Source of the DNA: Candidatus Skiveiella danica
Lineage (GTDB): Bacteria > Pseudomonadota > Gammaproteobacteria > Burkholderiales > Burkholderiaceae_C
Length of the DNA stretch: 64,000 nucleotides
Direction of reading: 5' to 3'
NCBI GenBank assembly: GCA_016721925.1
Contig: JADKHE010000008.1
Coordinates: 58,059-122,058 of the forward strand
The translations under genes and the position numbers were made by a program. The notes below the pieces were generated by a model, which was not told the origin of the DNA, ran no database searches, and saw nothing but the letters and a program-made list of their open reading frames with translations. Positions 40,931-50,345 of the stretch are shown here, piece by piece. The number at the start of each line of letters is the position of its first letter. Position 1 is the stretch's first letter.

Positions 40931-42157
40931 TCAGGCCGCTCGCGGCCTGACTTTGGAGGCCGCCAGCTTGGCATTCGCCCTTGCCACCTCCACATCGGCA
41001 TCGAAGGCCAGCGCCACGCCCATGCGGCGCTTCACAAAACTCTCGGGCTTGCCGAACAGGCGGATGTCGGTGTTGGGCACGCGCAGGGCCTCGTCGACAC
41101 CGTCGAACACGATGCCTGCCGCGTCAACGCCGCCGTAGATCACGGCGCTGGCACCGGGGCTGCGCAGGCCGGTGTTGACCGGCAGGCCCAGGATGGCGCG
41201 GGCGTGCAGCTCGAATTCGTTCTGCCACTGGGTGGTCATGGTGACCATGCCGGTGTCGTGCGGGCGCGGGCTCACCTCGCTGAACCAGACCTGGTCGCCC
41301 TTTACGAACAGCTCCACGCCGAACAGGCCCAGGCCGGTGTACTGACCGTCCAGGCCAATGCCCAGGTCGTCGGTCACCGCCTTGGCGATCTGGCGAGCCT
41401 TCTCCAACGCGGCCGGGTGCATGGGGTGCGGCTGCCAGCTTTCCACATAGTCGCCGCTGACCTGAACATGGCCGATGGGTTCGCAGAAATGGGTGTCGAT
41501 GCGGCCGTCTGCTCCCTGGGCGCGCACGGTCAACAGGGTGATTTCGTAGTCGAAGTCGATGAAGCCTTCGACGATGATGCGGCCATGGGCCACGCGCCCG
41601 CCAGCCATGGCGTAGTCCCAGGCCTTTTGCACGTCGGCCGGGCCGTCGATCTTGCTCTGGCCCTTGCCGGAGCTGCTCATCACGGGCTTGACGATGCAGG
41701 GGTAGCCGATGCCGGCGTCGATGGCCGCCTGCAGCTCGGCCAGCGTGTCGCAGAACTTGTAGGGGCTGGTCGGCAGGCCCAGGGTTTCGGCGGCCAGGCG
41801 GCGGATGCCTTCGCGGTCCATGGTCAGGCGCGCGGCGCGGGCGGTCGGAATCACGCGCACCACGCCGGTGGCCTCCAGCACTTCGAGCATGGGTGTGGCG
41901 ATGGCCTCGATCTCGGGCACGACCAGGTCGGGTTTGTCGGCCTCGATCAGTGCGCGCAGCAGCGTGGGGTCGCTCATGGTGATGGTGCGCGCGTGGTGCG
42001 CCACCTGCTGGCCCGGGGCGTGGTCGTAGCGGTCCACCGCGATGGTTTCCACGCCCAGGCGCTGCAGGGCGATCAGGACTTCCTTGCCCAGTTCGCCGGC
42101 GCCGAGCAGCATGACTTTGGTGGCCGAGGGGGAAAGCGGGGTGCCGAGGGTGGTCAT
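40931..42157 (-). CDS. purT: Formate-dependent phosphoribosylglycinamide formyltransferase
   Basis: ATP-grasp enzyme (408 aa) converting GAR, formate and ATP to FGAR in purine synthesis, folate-independent. N-terminal VMLLGAGELGKEVLIALQRLG, then VPEIEAIAT, the ATP-grasp lysine in CIVKPVMSSSGKGQS and EVSPRPHDTGMVT are diagnostic. The MTTLGTP start at 42157 gives the usual length; the open frame upstream overlaps psd. Probably read with psd? psd lies immediately upstream on the same strand (39 bases). Confidence 0.96.
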   Translation of the reverse strand: MTTLGTPLSPSATKVMLLGAGELGKEVLIALQRLGVETIAVDRYDHAPGQQVAHHARTITMSDPTLLRALIEADKPDLVVPEIEAIATPMLEVLEATGVVRVIPTARAARLTMDREGIRRLAAETLGLPTSPYKFCDTLAELQAAIDAGIGYPCIVKPVMSSSGKGQSKIDGPADVQKAWDYAMAGGRVAHGRIIVEGFIDFDYEITLLTVRAQGADGRIDTHFCEPIGHVQVSGDYVESWQPHPMHPAALEKARQIAKAVTDDLGIGLDGQYTGLGLFGVELFVKGDQVWFSEVSPRPHDTGMVTMTTQWQNEFELHARAILGLPVNTGLRSPGASAVIYGGVDAAGIVFDGVDEALRVPNTDIRLFGKPESFVKRRMGVALAFDADVEVARANAKLAASKVRPRAA

Positions 42158-42195
42158 GGTGATGAGGTTTGGAGAGACAGGAATTTGGTTCGGAT

Positions 42196-43044
42196 TCAGG
42201 CCAGCGCGCGCGCCATGGCCTCGCCCATGCGCACCGGGCCCGTGGGCGCCCAGGCTGGGTTGAAGCGCAGGGTGTCTTTGGGCCAGAGCAGCACCACGGT
42301 GGAGCCCAGCAGGAAGCGGCCCATCTCGTCGCCCTGCTTCAGATGCACCGGCGCGTCGTCGTAGCGCCACTCGCGCACATCGTTCAGGCGCGGCGGGTTG
42401 ACCACGCCGTGCCAGGTGGTGGCCATGCTGCCGACGATGGTGGCGCCCACCAGCACCTGCACGAAGGGGCCGTGCGCGGTGTCGAACACGCAGACCACGC
42501 GCTCGTTGCGCGCAAACAGCCCCGGCACGCCGCGCGCCGTGGTGGGGTTGACCGAGAACAGGTCACCCGGCACGTAGATCATGCGCGTCAGGCGGGCATC
42601 ACAGGGCATGTGGATGCGGTGGTAGTCCTTCGGGCTCAGGTAGATGGTGGCGAAGTGGCCGTCCCGGAACTGCGCCGCCAGCGCCGCATCGCCGCCCACC
42701 AGCGCGCGGATGCTGTAGTGGTGGCCCTTGGCCTGGAAGATCTGGTCCTTTTCGATCGGGCCGAACTGGCTGATCGCGCCGTCCACGGGGCAGACCCAGT
42801 CGGCATCCGCGAGCGGACGGACGCCGGGGCGCAAAGGGCGCGTGAAGAACTCGTTGAAGCTGGCGTAGCTCGCCGGGTCGGGGTTGGCCGCCTCCGCCAT
42901 GTTGACGCCGTAACGTTGGATGAACCAGGGGATGACGCGGCGCGTCCAGCCGGTGGCGCGGGAAGCGGCACACCAGCCGGCAAAGGCCGTGAGCGCTTTT
43001 TTGGGCAACAGGTACTGCAGCAGCACCGCCAGACGGTCAGACAC
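42196..43044 (-). CDS. psd: Phosphatidylserine decarboxylase
   Basis: Makes phosphatidylethanolamine from phosphatidylserine at the inner membrane. The 282-aa proenzyme shows FNEFFTRPLRPG, the central PVDGAISQFG, the HMPCDARL/ YLSPKDYHRIH region and the self-cleavage site LGST in GRFLLGSTVVLLWP, where Ser becomes the pyruvoyl group. The GTG at 43044 (VSDRLAVLLQYLLPKKAL) is chosen, as homologues begin there. Divergent from the gentisate operon. Confidence 0.95.
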   Translation of the reverse strand: MSDRLAVLLQYLLPKKALTAFAGWCAASRATGWTRRVIPWFIQRYGVNMAEAANPDPASYASFNEFFTRPLRPGVRPLADADWVCPVDGAISQFGPIEKDQIFQAKGHHYSIRALVGGDAALAAQFRDGHFATIYLSPKDYHRIHMPCDARLTRMIYVPGDLFSVNPTTARGVPGLFARNERVVCVFDTAHGPFVQVLVGATIVGSMATTWHGVVNPPRLNDVREWRYDDAPVHLKQGDEMGRFLLGSTVVLLWPKDTLRFNPAWAPTGPVRMGEAMARALA

Positions 43045-43167
43045 GATACGGTCACCCGGAGTCCATGAAGAGGGAAATTCTATCCGGCGGCCCCGGGCGC
43101 GCACCGCCGACCCCGACGGGATTGCGCCGGCAACCGAGGGTTAACCCTGAGTTTGATCCGGCAATTA

Positions 43168-43181
43168 ATAAGTATGCTTAT
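43168..43181. promoter_or_regulatory. Candidate operator of the gentisate operon
   Basis: ATAAGTATGCTTAT is an inverted repeat (ATAAG/CTTAT around TATG) in a short AT-rich patch 23 bases before the nagX start. It resembles MarR-type operators seen before aromatic-catabolism genes. No regulator gene is adjacent in this window. Confidence 0.5.
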
Positions 43182-43204
43182 CATTTTCCAAAACGAGGTG
43201 ACGC

Positions 43205-44413
43205 ATGGCTATTGAGACAAAAGACTTGCCGGTGCTGGTGTCCGGCGGCGGCATTGGCGGCCTGGCCGCGGCGCTGGCGCTGGTGCGCCAGGGCTTCCAG
43301 GTGCAGGTGTTCGAACAATCCCCCGAGATCGGCGAGATCGGCGCCGGCATCCAGCTCGGGCCTAACGCCTTCCACGCCTTCGACGCGCTGGGCGTGGGCG
43401 ACAAGGCGCGCGGCCGCGCCGTTTACACCGACTACATGGTGATGCACGACGCCATCGACGAAACCCTGGTCGGCAAGATCGAGACCGGCGAGGCCTTCCG
43501 CAAGCGCTTCGGCAACCCCTATGCGGTGATCCATCGCGTGGACATCCACACCTCGCTGCTGGAAGGTGCTCAGGAAACCGGCCGGGTGGAGTTTTTCACC
43601 AACACGCGCATCGAGAAGATCGAGCAGGACGACGCCGCCGGCACCGTCACCGCGATCGACCAGAACGGCAAGCGCTGGACCGGCCAGGCGCTGATCGGCG
43701 CCGACGGCGGCAAGTCGGTGGTGCGCGCGCAGTACGTGAACGACCCACCACGTGTGACCGGCCACGTGGTCTACCGCGCGGTGATCGACAAGTCAGAGTT
43801 CCCGGACAACCTGAAGTGGAACGCGGCCAGCATCTGGGTCGGCCCGAACTGCCACCTGGTGCACTACCCGCTGCGAGGCGGCGAGCAATACAACGTGGTC
43901 GTGACTTTCCACAGCCGCAACAAGGAAGAATGGGGCGTGACCGACGGCAGCAAGGAAGAAGTGCAGAGCTACTTCCAGGGCATTGCCGCCAGACCCCGCC
44001 AGCTGATCGACCTGCCCAAGACCTGGAAGCGCTGGGCCACGGCCGACCGCGAGCCGATCGACACCTGGGTCCATGGCCGCGCCACCCTCCTGGGTGACGC
44101 CGCCCACCCCACCACGCAGTACATGGCCCAAGGCGCCTGTATGGCCCTGGAAGACGCCGTGACGCTGGGCGAAGCCCTGCGCGTGAACCACAACGACTGG
44201 ACCAAGGCACTGGCGCTGTACCAGAAGTCGCGGGTGGCCCGCACGGCGCGCATCGTGCTGTCCGGCCGCGAAATGGGCCGGCTGTACCACGCCAAGGGGG
44301 TGGAGCGGCTGGTGCGCAACAGCCTGTGGAAAGGCCGAACGCCCGAGCGCTTTTACGACGCCATGGAATGGCTGTATGGCTGGAACGTCGGGAATTGTCT
44401 CGCCCAGGACTGA
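43205..44413 (+). CDS. nagX: 3-hydroxybenzoate 6-monooxygenase (FAD)
   Basis: Flavin monooxygenase (402 aa) converting 3-hydroxybenzoate to gentisate with NADH and O2. FAD motifs: VSGGGIGGLAAALALVRQG, IGADGGKSVVR, and LLGDAAHPTTQYMAQGACMALEDA (in part). Overall sequence resembles the NagX/XlnD-type enzymes rather than salicylate 1-hydroxylases, and gentisate dioxygenase directly follows, which supports the substrate. The ATG at 43205 is preceded by GAGGTG. Confidence 0.88.
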   Translation: MAIETKDLPVLVSGGGIGGLAAALALVRQGFQVQVFEQSPEIGEIGAGIQLGPNAFHAFDALGVGDKARGRAVYTDYMVMHDAIDETLVGKIETGEAFRKRFGNPYAVIHRVDIHTSLLEGAQETGRVEFFTNTRIEKIEQDDAAGTVTAIDQNGKRWTGQALIGADGGKSVVRAQYVNDPPRVTGHVVYRAVIDKSEFPDNLKWNAASIWVGPNCHLVHYPLRGGEQYNVVVTFHSRNKEEWGVTDGSKEEVQSYFQGIAARPRQLIDLPKTWKRWATADREPIDTWVHGRATLLGDAAHPTTQYMAQGACMALEDAVTLGEALRVNHNDWTKALALYQKSRVARTARIVLSGREMGRLYHAKGVERLVRNSLWKGRTPERFYDAMEWLYGWNVGNCLAQD

Positions 44414-44444
44414 GCTGAATCCACCCCCAACAAAGGAGACGAAC

Positions 44445-45482
44445 ATGCATGAACTTGGCCGACTGGAAGACCTGCCGCAGGACTACCGCGACGAACTCAC
44501 GAAACTCAACCTGGTGCCGCTGTGGCCCAGCCTGCGCGCGGTGCTGCCGCCGAACGTGCCCACGCGCAAGACCCAGCCGACCTTCTGGGCCTACGACACG
44601 CTGCGCCCGCTGCTCATGCGCGCTGGCGATCTGGCCCCGATGGAAAAGGCCGAGCGCCGCGTGCTGGTCATGGCCAACCCCGGCCACGGCCTGGAGAAGA
44701 TGCAGGCCAGCGCCGCCATGTATTTGGGCATGCAGCTGCTGCTGCCCGGCGAATGGGCGCCCTCCCACCGCCACACGCCCAACGCGGTGCGCATGATCGT
44801 CGAAGGCGAGGGAGCCTGGACCACGGTGGACGGCGAAAAGTGCCCGATGGCGCGCGGCGACCTGATCCTCACGCCCACCGGCCTGTGGCACGAGCACGGC
44901 CATGACGGCGACCAGCCCGTGGTCTGGCTGGACGTGCTGGACCTGCCCATCGTCTATTTCATGGAAGCCTCCTACGTCATCCCCGGCGAGCGCCAGGAGA
45001 CCAAGGCCAGCCGCGGCGACCGCGCCTGGAGCCGCGCCGGCGTGGTGCCCAGCCCGGTGTTTGAGCGCTCCAGCAAGCGCAACCCGGTGCTGCGCTACCC
45101 CTGGGCCGAGGCGCGCGCCGCGCTGCTGGGCCTGGCCGCCGACCAGCCGGACCTGGAAGCCGTACAGGTCACCTACGTCAACCCCGAGACCGGGGGCGAT
45201 GCCGAGAACATCCTGGGCTTCTATTCGCTGATGCTGCGCCCGGGCCAGACCCTGCGCCTGCCGGCGCGCTCGCCCGCGCAGGTGTTCCACCTGATCGAAG
45301 GCAGCGTTCAGGCCCTGATCGTCGACAGCAGGTTCAACCTGGCCGAGGCCGACACCTGCTGCGCTCCCGGCTACGAGGCCGTGACGCTGACCAACCTCCA
45401 GGCCGACAAGCCGGCCTTCGTCTTCATTGCCGACGAATCGCCGCTGCACCGCAAGTTGGGCGTTTACGAAAACCGCGGCTGA
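44445..45482 (+). CDS. nagI: Gentisate 1,2-dioxygenase
   Basis: Bicupin ring-cleavage enzyme (345 aa) opening gentisate to maleylpyruvate with Fe(II) and O2. The N-terminal cupin carries the metal ligands in GEWAPSHRHTPNAVRMIVEGEG; the C-terminal cupin is degenerate, as usual. Start MHELGRLEDLP at 44445 with AAAGGAGAC upstream, 31 bases after nagX. Length is typical. Confidence 0.95.
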   Translation: MHELGRLEDLPQDYRDELTKLNLVPLWPSLRAVLPPNVPTRKTQPTFWAYDTLRPLLMRAGDLAPMEKAERRVLVMANPGHGLEKMQASAAMYLGMQLLLPGEWAPSHRHTPNAVRMIVEGEGAWTTVDGEKCPMARGDLILTPTGLWHEHGHDGDQPVVWLDVLDLPIVYFMEASYVIPGERQETKASRGDRAWSRAGVVPSPVFERSSKRNPVLRYPWAEARAALLGLAADQPDLEAVQVTYVNPETGGDAENILGFYSLMLRPGQTLRLPARSPAQVFHLIEGSVQALIVDSRFNLAEADTCCAPGYEAVTLTNLQADKPAFVFIADESPLHRKLGVYENRG

Positions 45483-45498
45483 TCGCCCCCTCCACCGC

Positions 45499-45530
45499 AA
45501 CGGGGCCGCCCGGCGGTCCCGTTTTCTTTT
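45499..45530 (+). terminator. Hairpin with T-rich tail between nagI and nagK
   Basis: AACGGGGCCG/CGGTCCCGTT stem (one G-U pair) with a short loop followed by TTCTTTTCTT. It has the shape of a rho-independent terminator, and because nagK follows it may attenuate rather than end the transcript. Confidence 0.5.
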
Positions 45531-45556
45531 CTTCCATCGAAATCCACGTCGTTCCC

Positions 45557-46258
45557 ATGACCACCTACCTTTTCAACCCGCCCGCCGTCCAATCCCTGGC
45601 CATTCGCGGCCGCGACGAGCGCTTCCCCGTCAACCGCCTGTTTTTCGTCGGCCGCAACTACCACGCGCACGCCGTGGAAATGGGCAAGCCGGTGGACAAA
45701 TCGGTGGAGCGGCCGTTCTATTTCACCAAGGCGCCGCAGACGCTGACGCCCTCGGGCGCCACCGTGGCCTACCCGCCGGAGACGAAGAACTACCACTTCG
45801 AAATGGAACTGGTCGTGGCCATCGGGCAAGCGGGTTTTCGCGTCAAGGCCGAAGACGCCCACTCCGTCATCTACGGCTATGGCGCCGGCCTGGACATGAC
45901 CCGGCGCGACCTGCAGCTGGTGGCGCGCGACAAGGGCCGCCCCTGGGACCTGGGCAAGGATGTGGAACAGTCTTCGGTGTGCAGCGAGATCGTGCCGATG
46001 GAAGGACAGGTCATCGAGCAAGGCGCCATCGCGCTGGAAGTGAACGGTGAGACGAAGCAGTCGTCCAACGTGGACAAGCTGATCTGGAACATCCGGGAAA
46101 TCATCGCCGACCTGTCGCTGTTCTACCACCTGCAGCCCGGCGACCTGATTTACACCGGCACCCCGGAAGGCGTGGGCGCGGTGCTGCCGGGCGACCGCAT
46201 CACGGGGCGGGTGGAGGGCGTGGCCGAAGTGGCGCTGACGGTGGGGCCGGCGGAATAG
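45557..46258 (+). CDS. nagK: Fumarylpyruvate hydrolase (FAH family)
   Basis: Hydrolase of 233 aa in the fumarylacetoacetase family, which would split fumarylpyruvate to fumarate and pyruvate at the end of the gentisate pathway. FAH metal-site pattern: FVGRNYHAHAVEMG, HFEMELVVAIG, GAGLDMTRRDLQ, and GDLIYTGTPEGVGAVLPGD. Some FAH-family enzymes act on maleylpyruvate directly. No isomerase gene is present in the window, so either is possible. Confidence 0.88.
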   Translation: MTTYLFNPPAVQSLAIRGRDERFPVNRLFFVGRNYHAHAVEMGKPVDKSVERPFYFTKAPQTLTPSGATVAYPPETKNYHFEMELVVAIGQAGFRVKAEDAHSVIYGYGAGLDMTRRDLQLVARDKGRPWDLGKDVEQSSVCSEIVPMEGQVIEQGAIALEVNGETKQSSNVDKLIWNIREIIADLSLFYHLQPGDLIYTGTPEGVGAVLPGDRITGRVEGVAEVALTVGPAE

Positions 46259-46288
46259 GCCACTTCATCCCCGGGTGGACGCTGGCCG

Positions 46289-46620
<332 letters not shown>

Positions 46621-46621
<1 letters not shown>

Positions 46622-46670
46622 ACAAAATGCCCATCATCCCAGCGTCGTTTGGTCATGATGTGCTATCAAA
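46621..46670 (-). repeat. Dispersed intergenic repeat, copy H (minus orientation)
   Basis: Reading on the minus strand: TAGCACATCATGACCAAA, then CGACGCTGGGATGATGGG. The only copy in this orientation, directly upstream of the cupin-like frame. Confidence 0.75.
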
Positions 46671-46774
46671 TTTTAAGTCCCGCAAGGTGCAGCCCGCCCG
46701 GTGAACCCCAAGCGGCCCTGCCCACGGCCAGCCGGCGCTCGGCAAGCCCGACGCCGCCCGGCGACAATGCGTCC

Positions 46775-47713
46775 ATGAGCGCACCCTTGATTGAAGTCAG
46801 CCACCTTCGCAAGCGTTACGGCGAGTCGGTGGTGGTGGACGACGTGTCTTTCTTGATTGCGCCCGGCGAATGTCTGGGCGTGATCGGCCCCAACGGCGCG
46901 GGCAAGACCACCACCATCCGCATGGCCCTGGGCCTGGCCACGCCGGACGCGGGCGAAGTGGCCTACACGCTGGACGGCACCCGGCGCACCATGCCGGCGG
47001 ATGCGCTGGCCATCAAGGCCCGCCTGGGCGTGGTGAGCCAGTTCGACACGCTGGATCCGGATTTCAACCTGGCCGAGAACCTGCTGGTCTATGGCCGCTA
47101 TTTCGGCATGAAGAGTGCCGACATCCGCGCCCGCATCCCGCAGCTGCTGGATTTCGCCGCGCTGAGCCACAAGGCCGAGGCCAAGCCCGGCGAGCTGTCG
47201 GGCGGCATGAAGCGGCGCCTCTCGCTGGCGCGCGCGCTGGTGAACGACCCGCAGCTGCTGCTGCTCGACGAGCCCACCACCGGGCTGGACCCGCAGGCGC
47301 GCCACCTGATGTGGGAGCGGCTGCAGTTGCTGCTGCAACAGGGCAAGAGCATCCTGCTGACCACCCACTTCATGGACGAGGCCGAGCGCCTGTGCCACCG
47401 GCTGCTGGTGCTGGACCACGGCCGCAAGATCGCCGAAGGCAAGCCGCGCGACCTGATCGCCGAGCACCTGGAACCCGACGTGGTGGAGGTGTACGGCGTG
47501 GGCGCGCTGGCGCTGGCCAGCGACGCGGGCCTGGCGGCCCTGGCGGCGCGGGTGGAGGTCAGCGGCGAGACCGTGTTCTTCTACACCGCCCAGGCCCGCC
47601 CGCTTCTGGCCGCGCTGGAGGCACATCCGCAGCTGCGCACGCTGCACCGGCCCGCCAATCTGGAGGACCTGTTCCTTAAACTGACCGGACGACAGATCCG
47701 GGAGGAAGGCTGA
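46775..47713 (+). CDS. NodI-type ABC transporter ATP-binding protein
   Basis: ATPase of 312 aa of the ABC-2 exporter class close to NodI. Walker A GPNGAGKTTTIRMALGL, signature LSGGMKRRLSLARALV, Walker B LLLLDEPTTGLDPQ and H-loop LLTTHFMDEAERL intact; a ~90-residue C-terminal extension follows. Paired with the permease gene two bases downstream. NodIJ proper export lipo-chitin signals in rhizobia; in non-nodulating Burkholderiales the substrate is unknown. ATG at 46775. Confidence 0.9.
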   Translation: MSAPLIEVSHLRKRYGESVVVDDVSFLIAPGECLGVIGPNGAGKTTTIRMALGLATPDAGEVAYTLDGTRRTMPADALAIKARLGVVSQFDTLDPDFNLAENLLVYGRYFGMKSADIRARIPQLLDFAALSHKAEAKPGELSGGMKRRLSLARALVNDPQLLLLDEPTTGLDPQARHLMWERLQLLLQQGKSILLTTHFMDEAERLCHRLLVLDHGRKIAEGKPRDLIAEHLEPDVVEVYGVGALALASDAGLAALAARVEVSGETVFFYTAQARPLLAALEAHPQLRTLHRPANLEDLFLKLTGRQIREEG

Positions 47714-47715
47714 TC

Positions 47716-48525
47716 ATGAGCCAGGTTTCTACGGCTTCCGTCTGGGCCGCGCCACGCTTGTCGATGCGCTGGTGGCCGGTGTTTCTGCGCAACCTGCTGG
47801 TCTGGCGCAAACTGGCCATCCCCAGCCTGGTGGGCAACATTGCCGAGCCGCTAATGTGGCTGGTGGCCTTCGGCTATGGCCTCGGCGCGCTGGTGGGGCA
47901 AGTACAGCTCGGTGACAGACAAGTGCCCTACATCCTGTTCCTGGCCAGCGGCAGCATCTGCATGAGCGCGATGAACGCGGCCAGCTTCGAGGCGCTGTAT
48001 TCCGCCTTCTCGCGCATGCATGTGCAAAAGACCTGGGACGGCATCATGAACGCCCCGGTGCGGCTGGACGACGTGGTGCTGGCCGAGATGCTGTGGGCCG
48101 CCTTCAAGGCGCTGTTTACCGTGACGGCCATCCTGGGCGTGATGCTGGCGCTGGGCATCAGCCATTCGCCGAAGCTGCTGGTGGCCTGGCCGGTGCTGCT
48201 GTTCGTCGGCATCACCTTCAGCTGCATTGCGCTGATCTTCAACGCGCTGGCCAAGGGCTACGACTTCTTCACCTACTACTTCACGCTGTTCCTCACGCCG
48301 ATGATGTTTCTCTCAGGCATCTTCTTCCCGACCACCCAGCTGCCCCCGCTGGTGCGCACCGTCGCCGAATGGCTGCCTCTGACCGCCGCCGTCGAACTGG
48401 TGCGCCCGCTGTTCATGGACCAATGGCCGGCGCATCCGCTGCGCCATGGCCTCGTCCTGCTGGGTTTCGCGGTGGCCGCGTTCTGGATCGCGCTGGCGCT
48501 GACGCGCAAGCGGTTCCGAAACTGA
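47716..48525 (+). CDS. NodJ-type ABC-2 transporter permease
   Basis: Membrane protein of 269 aa with about six hydrophobic segments and ABC-2 features: MWLVAFGYGLGALVG, ALYSAFSRMHVQKTWDGIMNAPV (in part), and TPMMFLSGIFFPTTQLPP. Begins two bases after the NodI-type stop, so the two are translationally coupled and form one exporter. Confidence 0.9.
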   Translation: MSQVSTASVWAAPRLSMRWWPVFLRNLLVWRKLAIPSLVGNIAEPLMWLVAFGYGLGALVGQVQLGDRQVPYILFLASGSICMSAMNAASFEALYSAFSRMHVQKTWDGIMNAPVRLDDVVLAEMLWAAFKALFTVTAILGVMLALGISHSPKLLVAWPVLLFVGITFSCIALIFNALAKGYDFFTYYFTLFLTPMMFLSGIFFPTTQLPPLVRTVAEWLPLTAAVELVRPLFMDQWPAHPLRHGLVLLGFAVAAFWIALALTRKRFRN

Positions 48526-48551
48526 AACCGATCCGGAAAGTCCTTTTTCAA

Positions 48552-48597
48552 TAGCACAAAAGGTCCATTCCACGCTGGGAACGGCCTGAATTGGCCG
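48552..48597 (+). repeat. Dispersed intergenic repeat, copy F
   Basis: TTCAATAGCACAAAAGGTCC then CACGCTGGGAACGGCCTGAA, 26 bases after the exporter permease stop. The same TTTTCAATAGCACAAA entry is seen in copy D. Confidence 0.75.
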
Positions 48598-48691
48598 ATG
48601 GTTCTGGTTTCAGCGGTCCTGGCGGCCGGCCCATACGGCCGTACGCACCAGGAAAGGCCCGTGCCGCTGCGACAAACAGCCCGCAGTGCCC

Positions 48692-50311
48692 TCAGGCCAG
48701 CGCGACCTCTTTGGACGTGAGCCGCTTGGCCAGGCCCTGCGCCAGCCGGTTGACCGTGCCGTAGATCGACAGCTGGGGATTGGCGCCAATGCTGGTGGGG
48801 AAGATCGAGCCGTCGTGGATCGACAGGTTCTCCAGTTGCCAGTGCTGGCCATCAGGACGGGTGACGCCGGCCTTCTCGTCGGCGGCCAGGCCGCAGCCGC
48901 CCATGACGTGGGCGCTGCCGATCCTGGTCAGCAGGGGCTTCATCGGCAGGGCCTCGATCGCGGCCTTGGTCTCGGCCCATGTCGACGTGCCGCGAGCGAG
49001 TTCGTGGCCGGGGTAGACCATCCTGGCCCCGGCCTCGAACTGGATCTGCGCCATCGCCAGCATGGCGCGGCGCGCGCCCTCCAGCACGTAGTCGGTGAGC
49101 GGGTAGTCCAGCAGGGGCGAACCATCCGAGCGCAGCTCGACCTTGCCGCCGACCGATTGCGGATGAAAGCCATCGCGCATCAGGGCCAGCGTCACATGGG
49201 CATTCGGATACTGGCGGAACAGGGCGGCCTGGCTCTCGCCGAAGCCCGGCAGGTTGGCGCCGAAGAACACCGGGTGCAGCGGCGCCACCTCCAGCTTGAA
49301 GGCCATGGGGCCGTCCACCGGCTGGGTGTGCATGAAATGGTCGGAATAGATCGACTGGGGCGCGCCGGTCCATGCCTGCACCGGCTCGGCCATGACGGCG
49401 GTGGTGATGGCCACCGGATGCAGGAAGGTTCGGCTCCCCAGGCGCTGATGCGGGTCGGGCGCCTTGGAACGCATCAGCAGGGCCGGCGAGTTGATCGCTC
49501 CACCGGCCAGCACGATGTGCCTGGCCACCACCGTGGTGACCGCGCCGCCGGGATGGGCTGGCGCTGCATTGGGCTTGACCGCGATGCACTGCAGGGCGGT
49601 GACGCGGCTGCCCTCGATGACCATCTTTTCGACCCGCGTCTCCACGAGCAGCGTGGCGCCACGGTCCAGCGCAAAAGGAAGCGTTGTGACGAGCATGGAC
49701 TGCTTGGCGTTGGTCGGGCAGCCCATGCCGCAGGAGCCGAGGTTGTAGCAGCCCTTGACGTTGCGCGGAATCACTTCGGCCTTGATGCCCAGCTTCGCGG
49801 CGCCACGGCGCAACAGTTCGTTGTTCTCATTGGGCGCCACCGCCCAGGGCTCGATGTTCAGCCGCGTCTGGACCTGCTGGAAATAGGGGGCCAAGGCCTC
49901 GACGCTGAAATCCTTCAGGCCGAACTGGTCCTGCCAGAACTTGAGCGTCTCCGGCGGCGTGCGGAAGGAACTGGTCCAGTTGACCGTGGTGGTACCCCCC
50001 ACGCTGCGGCCCTGCAGAATGGTGATGCCCTTGTCTTTGGTCTTGCGTCCGGCATTTTCCTGGTACAGGCTGGCGTAGGCTTCGGGCTCGAGCTGCTTGA
50101 AATCGGTGCTGCTCTTGAGTGGTCCTTCTTCGACGATGACAACGTTCAGGCCGGCCTTGGTCAGCAGCTCCGCCGTGATGCCGGCCCCGGCTCCGGACCC
50201 GATGATCGCAACGTCACAGCTGACGCGCTCGGGCAGGGCGCCATGCTTGCCGCCAAGGACTTTCCATCCCCGCTGCAGGCCTTGAAGAATGGGGTCGGGG
50301 ATGTTGCTCAT
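48692..50311 (-). CDS. GMC-family FAD-dependent alcohol/choline-type dehydrogenase
   Basis: Flavoprotein of 539 aa. FAD motif VAIIGSGAGAGITAELLTKAG, GGTTTVNWTSSF (GMC signature 1 region), VLAGGAINSPALLMRS (signature 2), and active-site His in GSAHVMGGCGL. It also has a cysteine-rich stretch CYNLGSCGMGCPTNAKQS found in membrane-bound GMC dehydrogenases. The partner gene just upstream encodes a Tat-exported small subunit, so an electron-transport-linked dehydrogenase is likely. Substrate unknown. Confidence 0.85.
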   Translation of the reverse strand: MSNIPDPILQGLQRGWKVLGGKHGALPERVSCDVAIIGSGAGAGITAELLTKAGLNVVIVEEGPLKSSTDFKQLEPEAYASLYQENAGRKTKDKGITILQGRSVGGTTTVNWTSSFRTPPETLKFWQDQFGLKDFSVEALAPYFQQVQTRLNIEPWAVAPNENNELLRRGAAKLGIKAEVIPRNVKGCYNLGSCGMGCPTNAKQSMLVTTLPFALDRGATLLVETRVEKMVIEGSRVTALQCIAVKPNAAPAHPGGAVTTVVARHIVLAGGAINSPALLMRSKAPDPHQRLGSRTFLHPVAITTAVMAEPVQAWTGAPQSIYSDHFMHTQPVDGPMAFKLEVAPLHPVFFGANLPGFGESQAALFRQYPNAHVTLALMRDGFHPQSVGGKVELRSDGSPLLDYPLTDYVLEGARRAMLAMAQIQFEAGARMVYPGHELARGTSTWAETKAAIEALPMKPLLTRIGSAHVMGGCGLAADEKAGVTRPDGQHWQLENLSIHDGSIFPTSIGANPQLSIYGTVNRLAQGLAKRLTSKEVALA

Positions 50312-50345
50312 GGTGTCGGCTCGGGTGAAAGGAAGGGGGACACGG

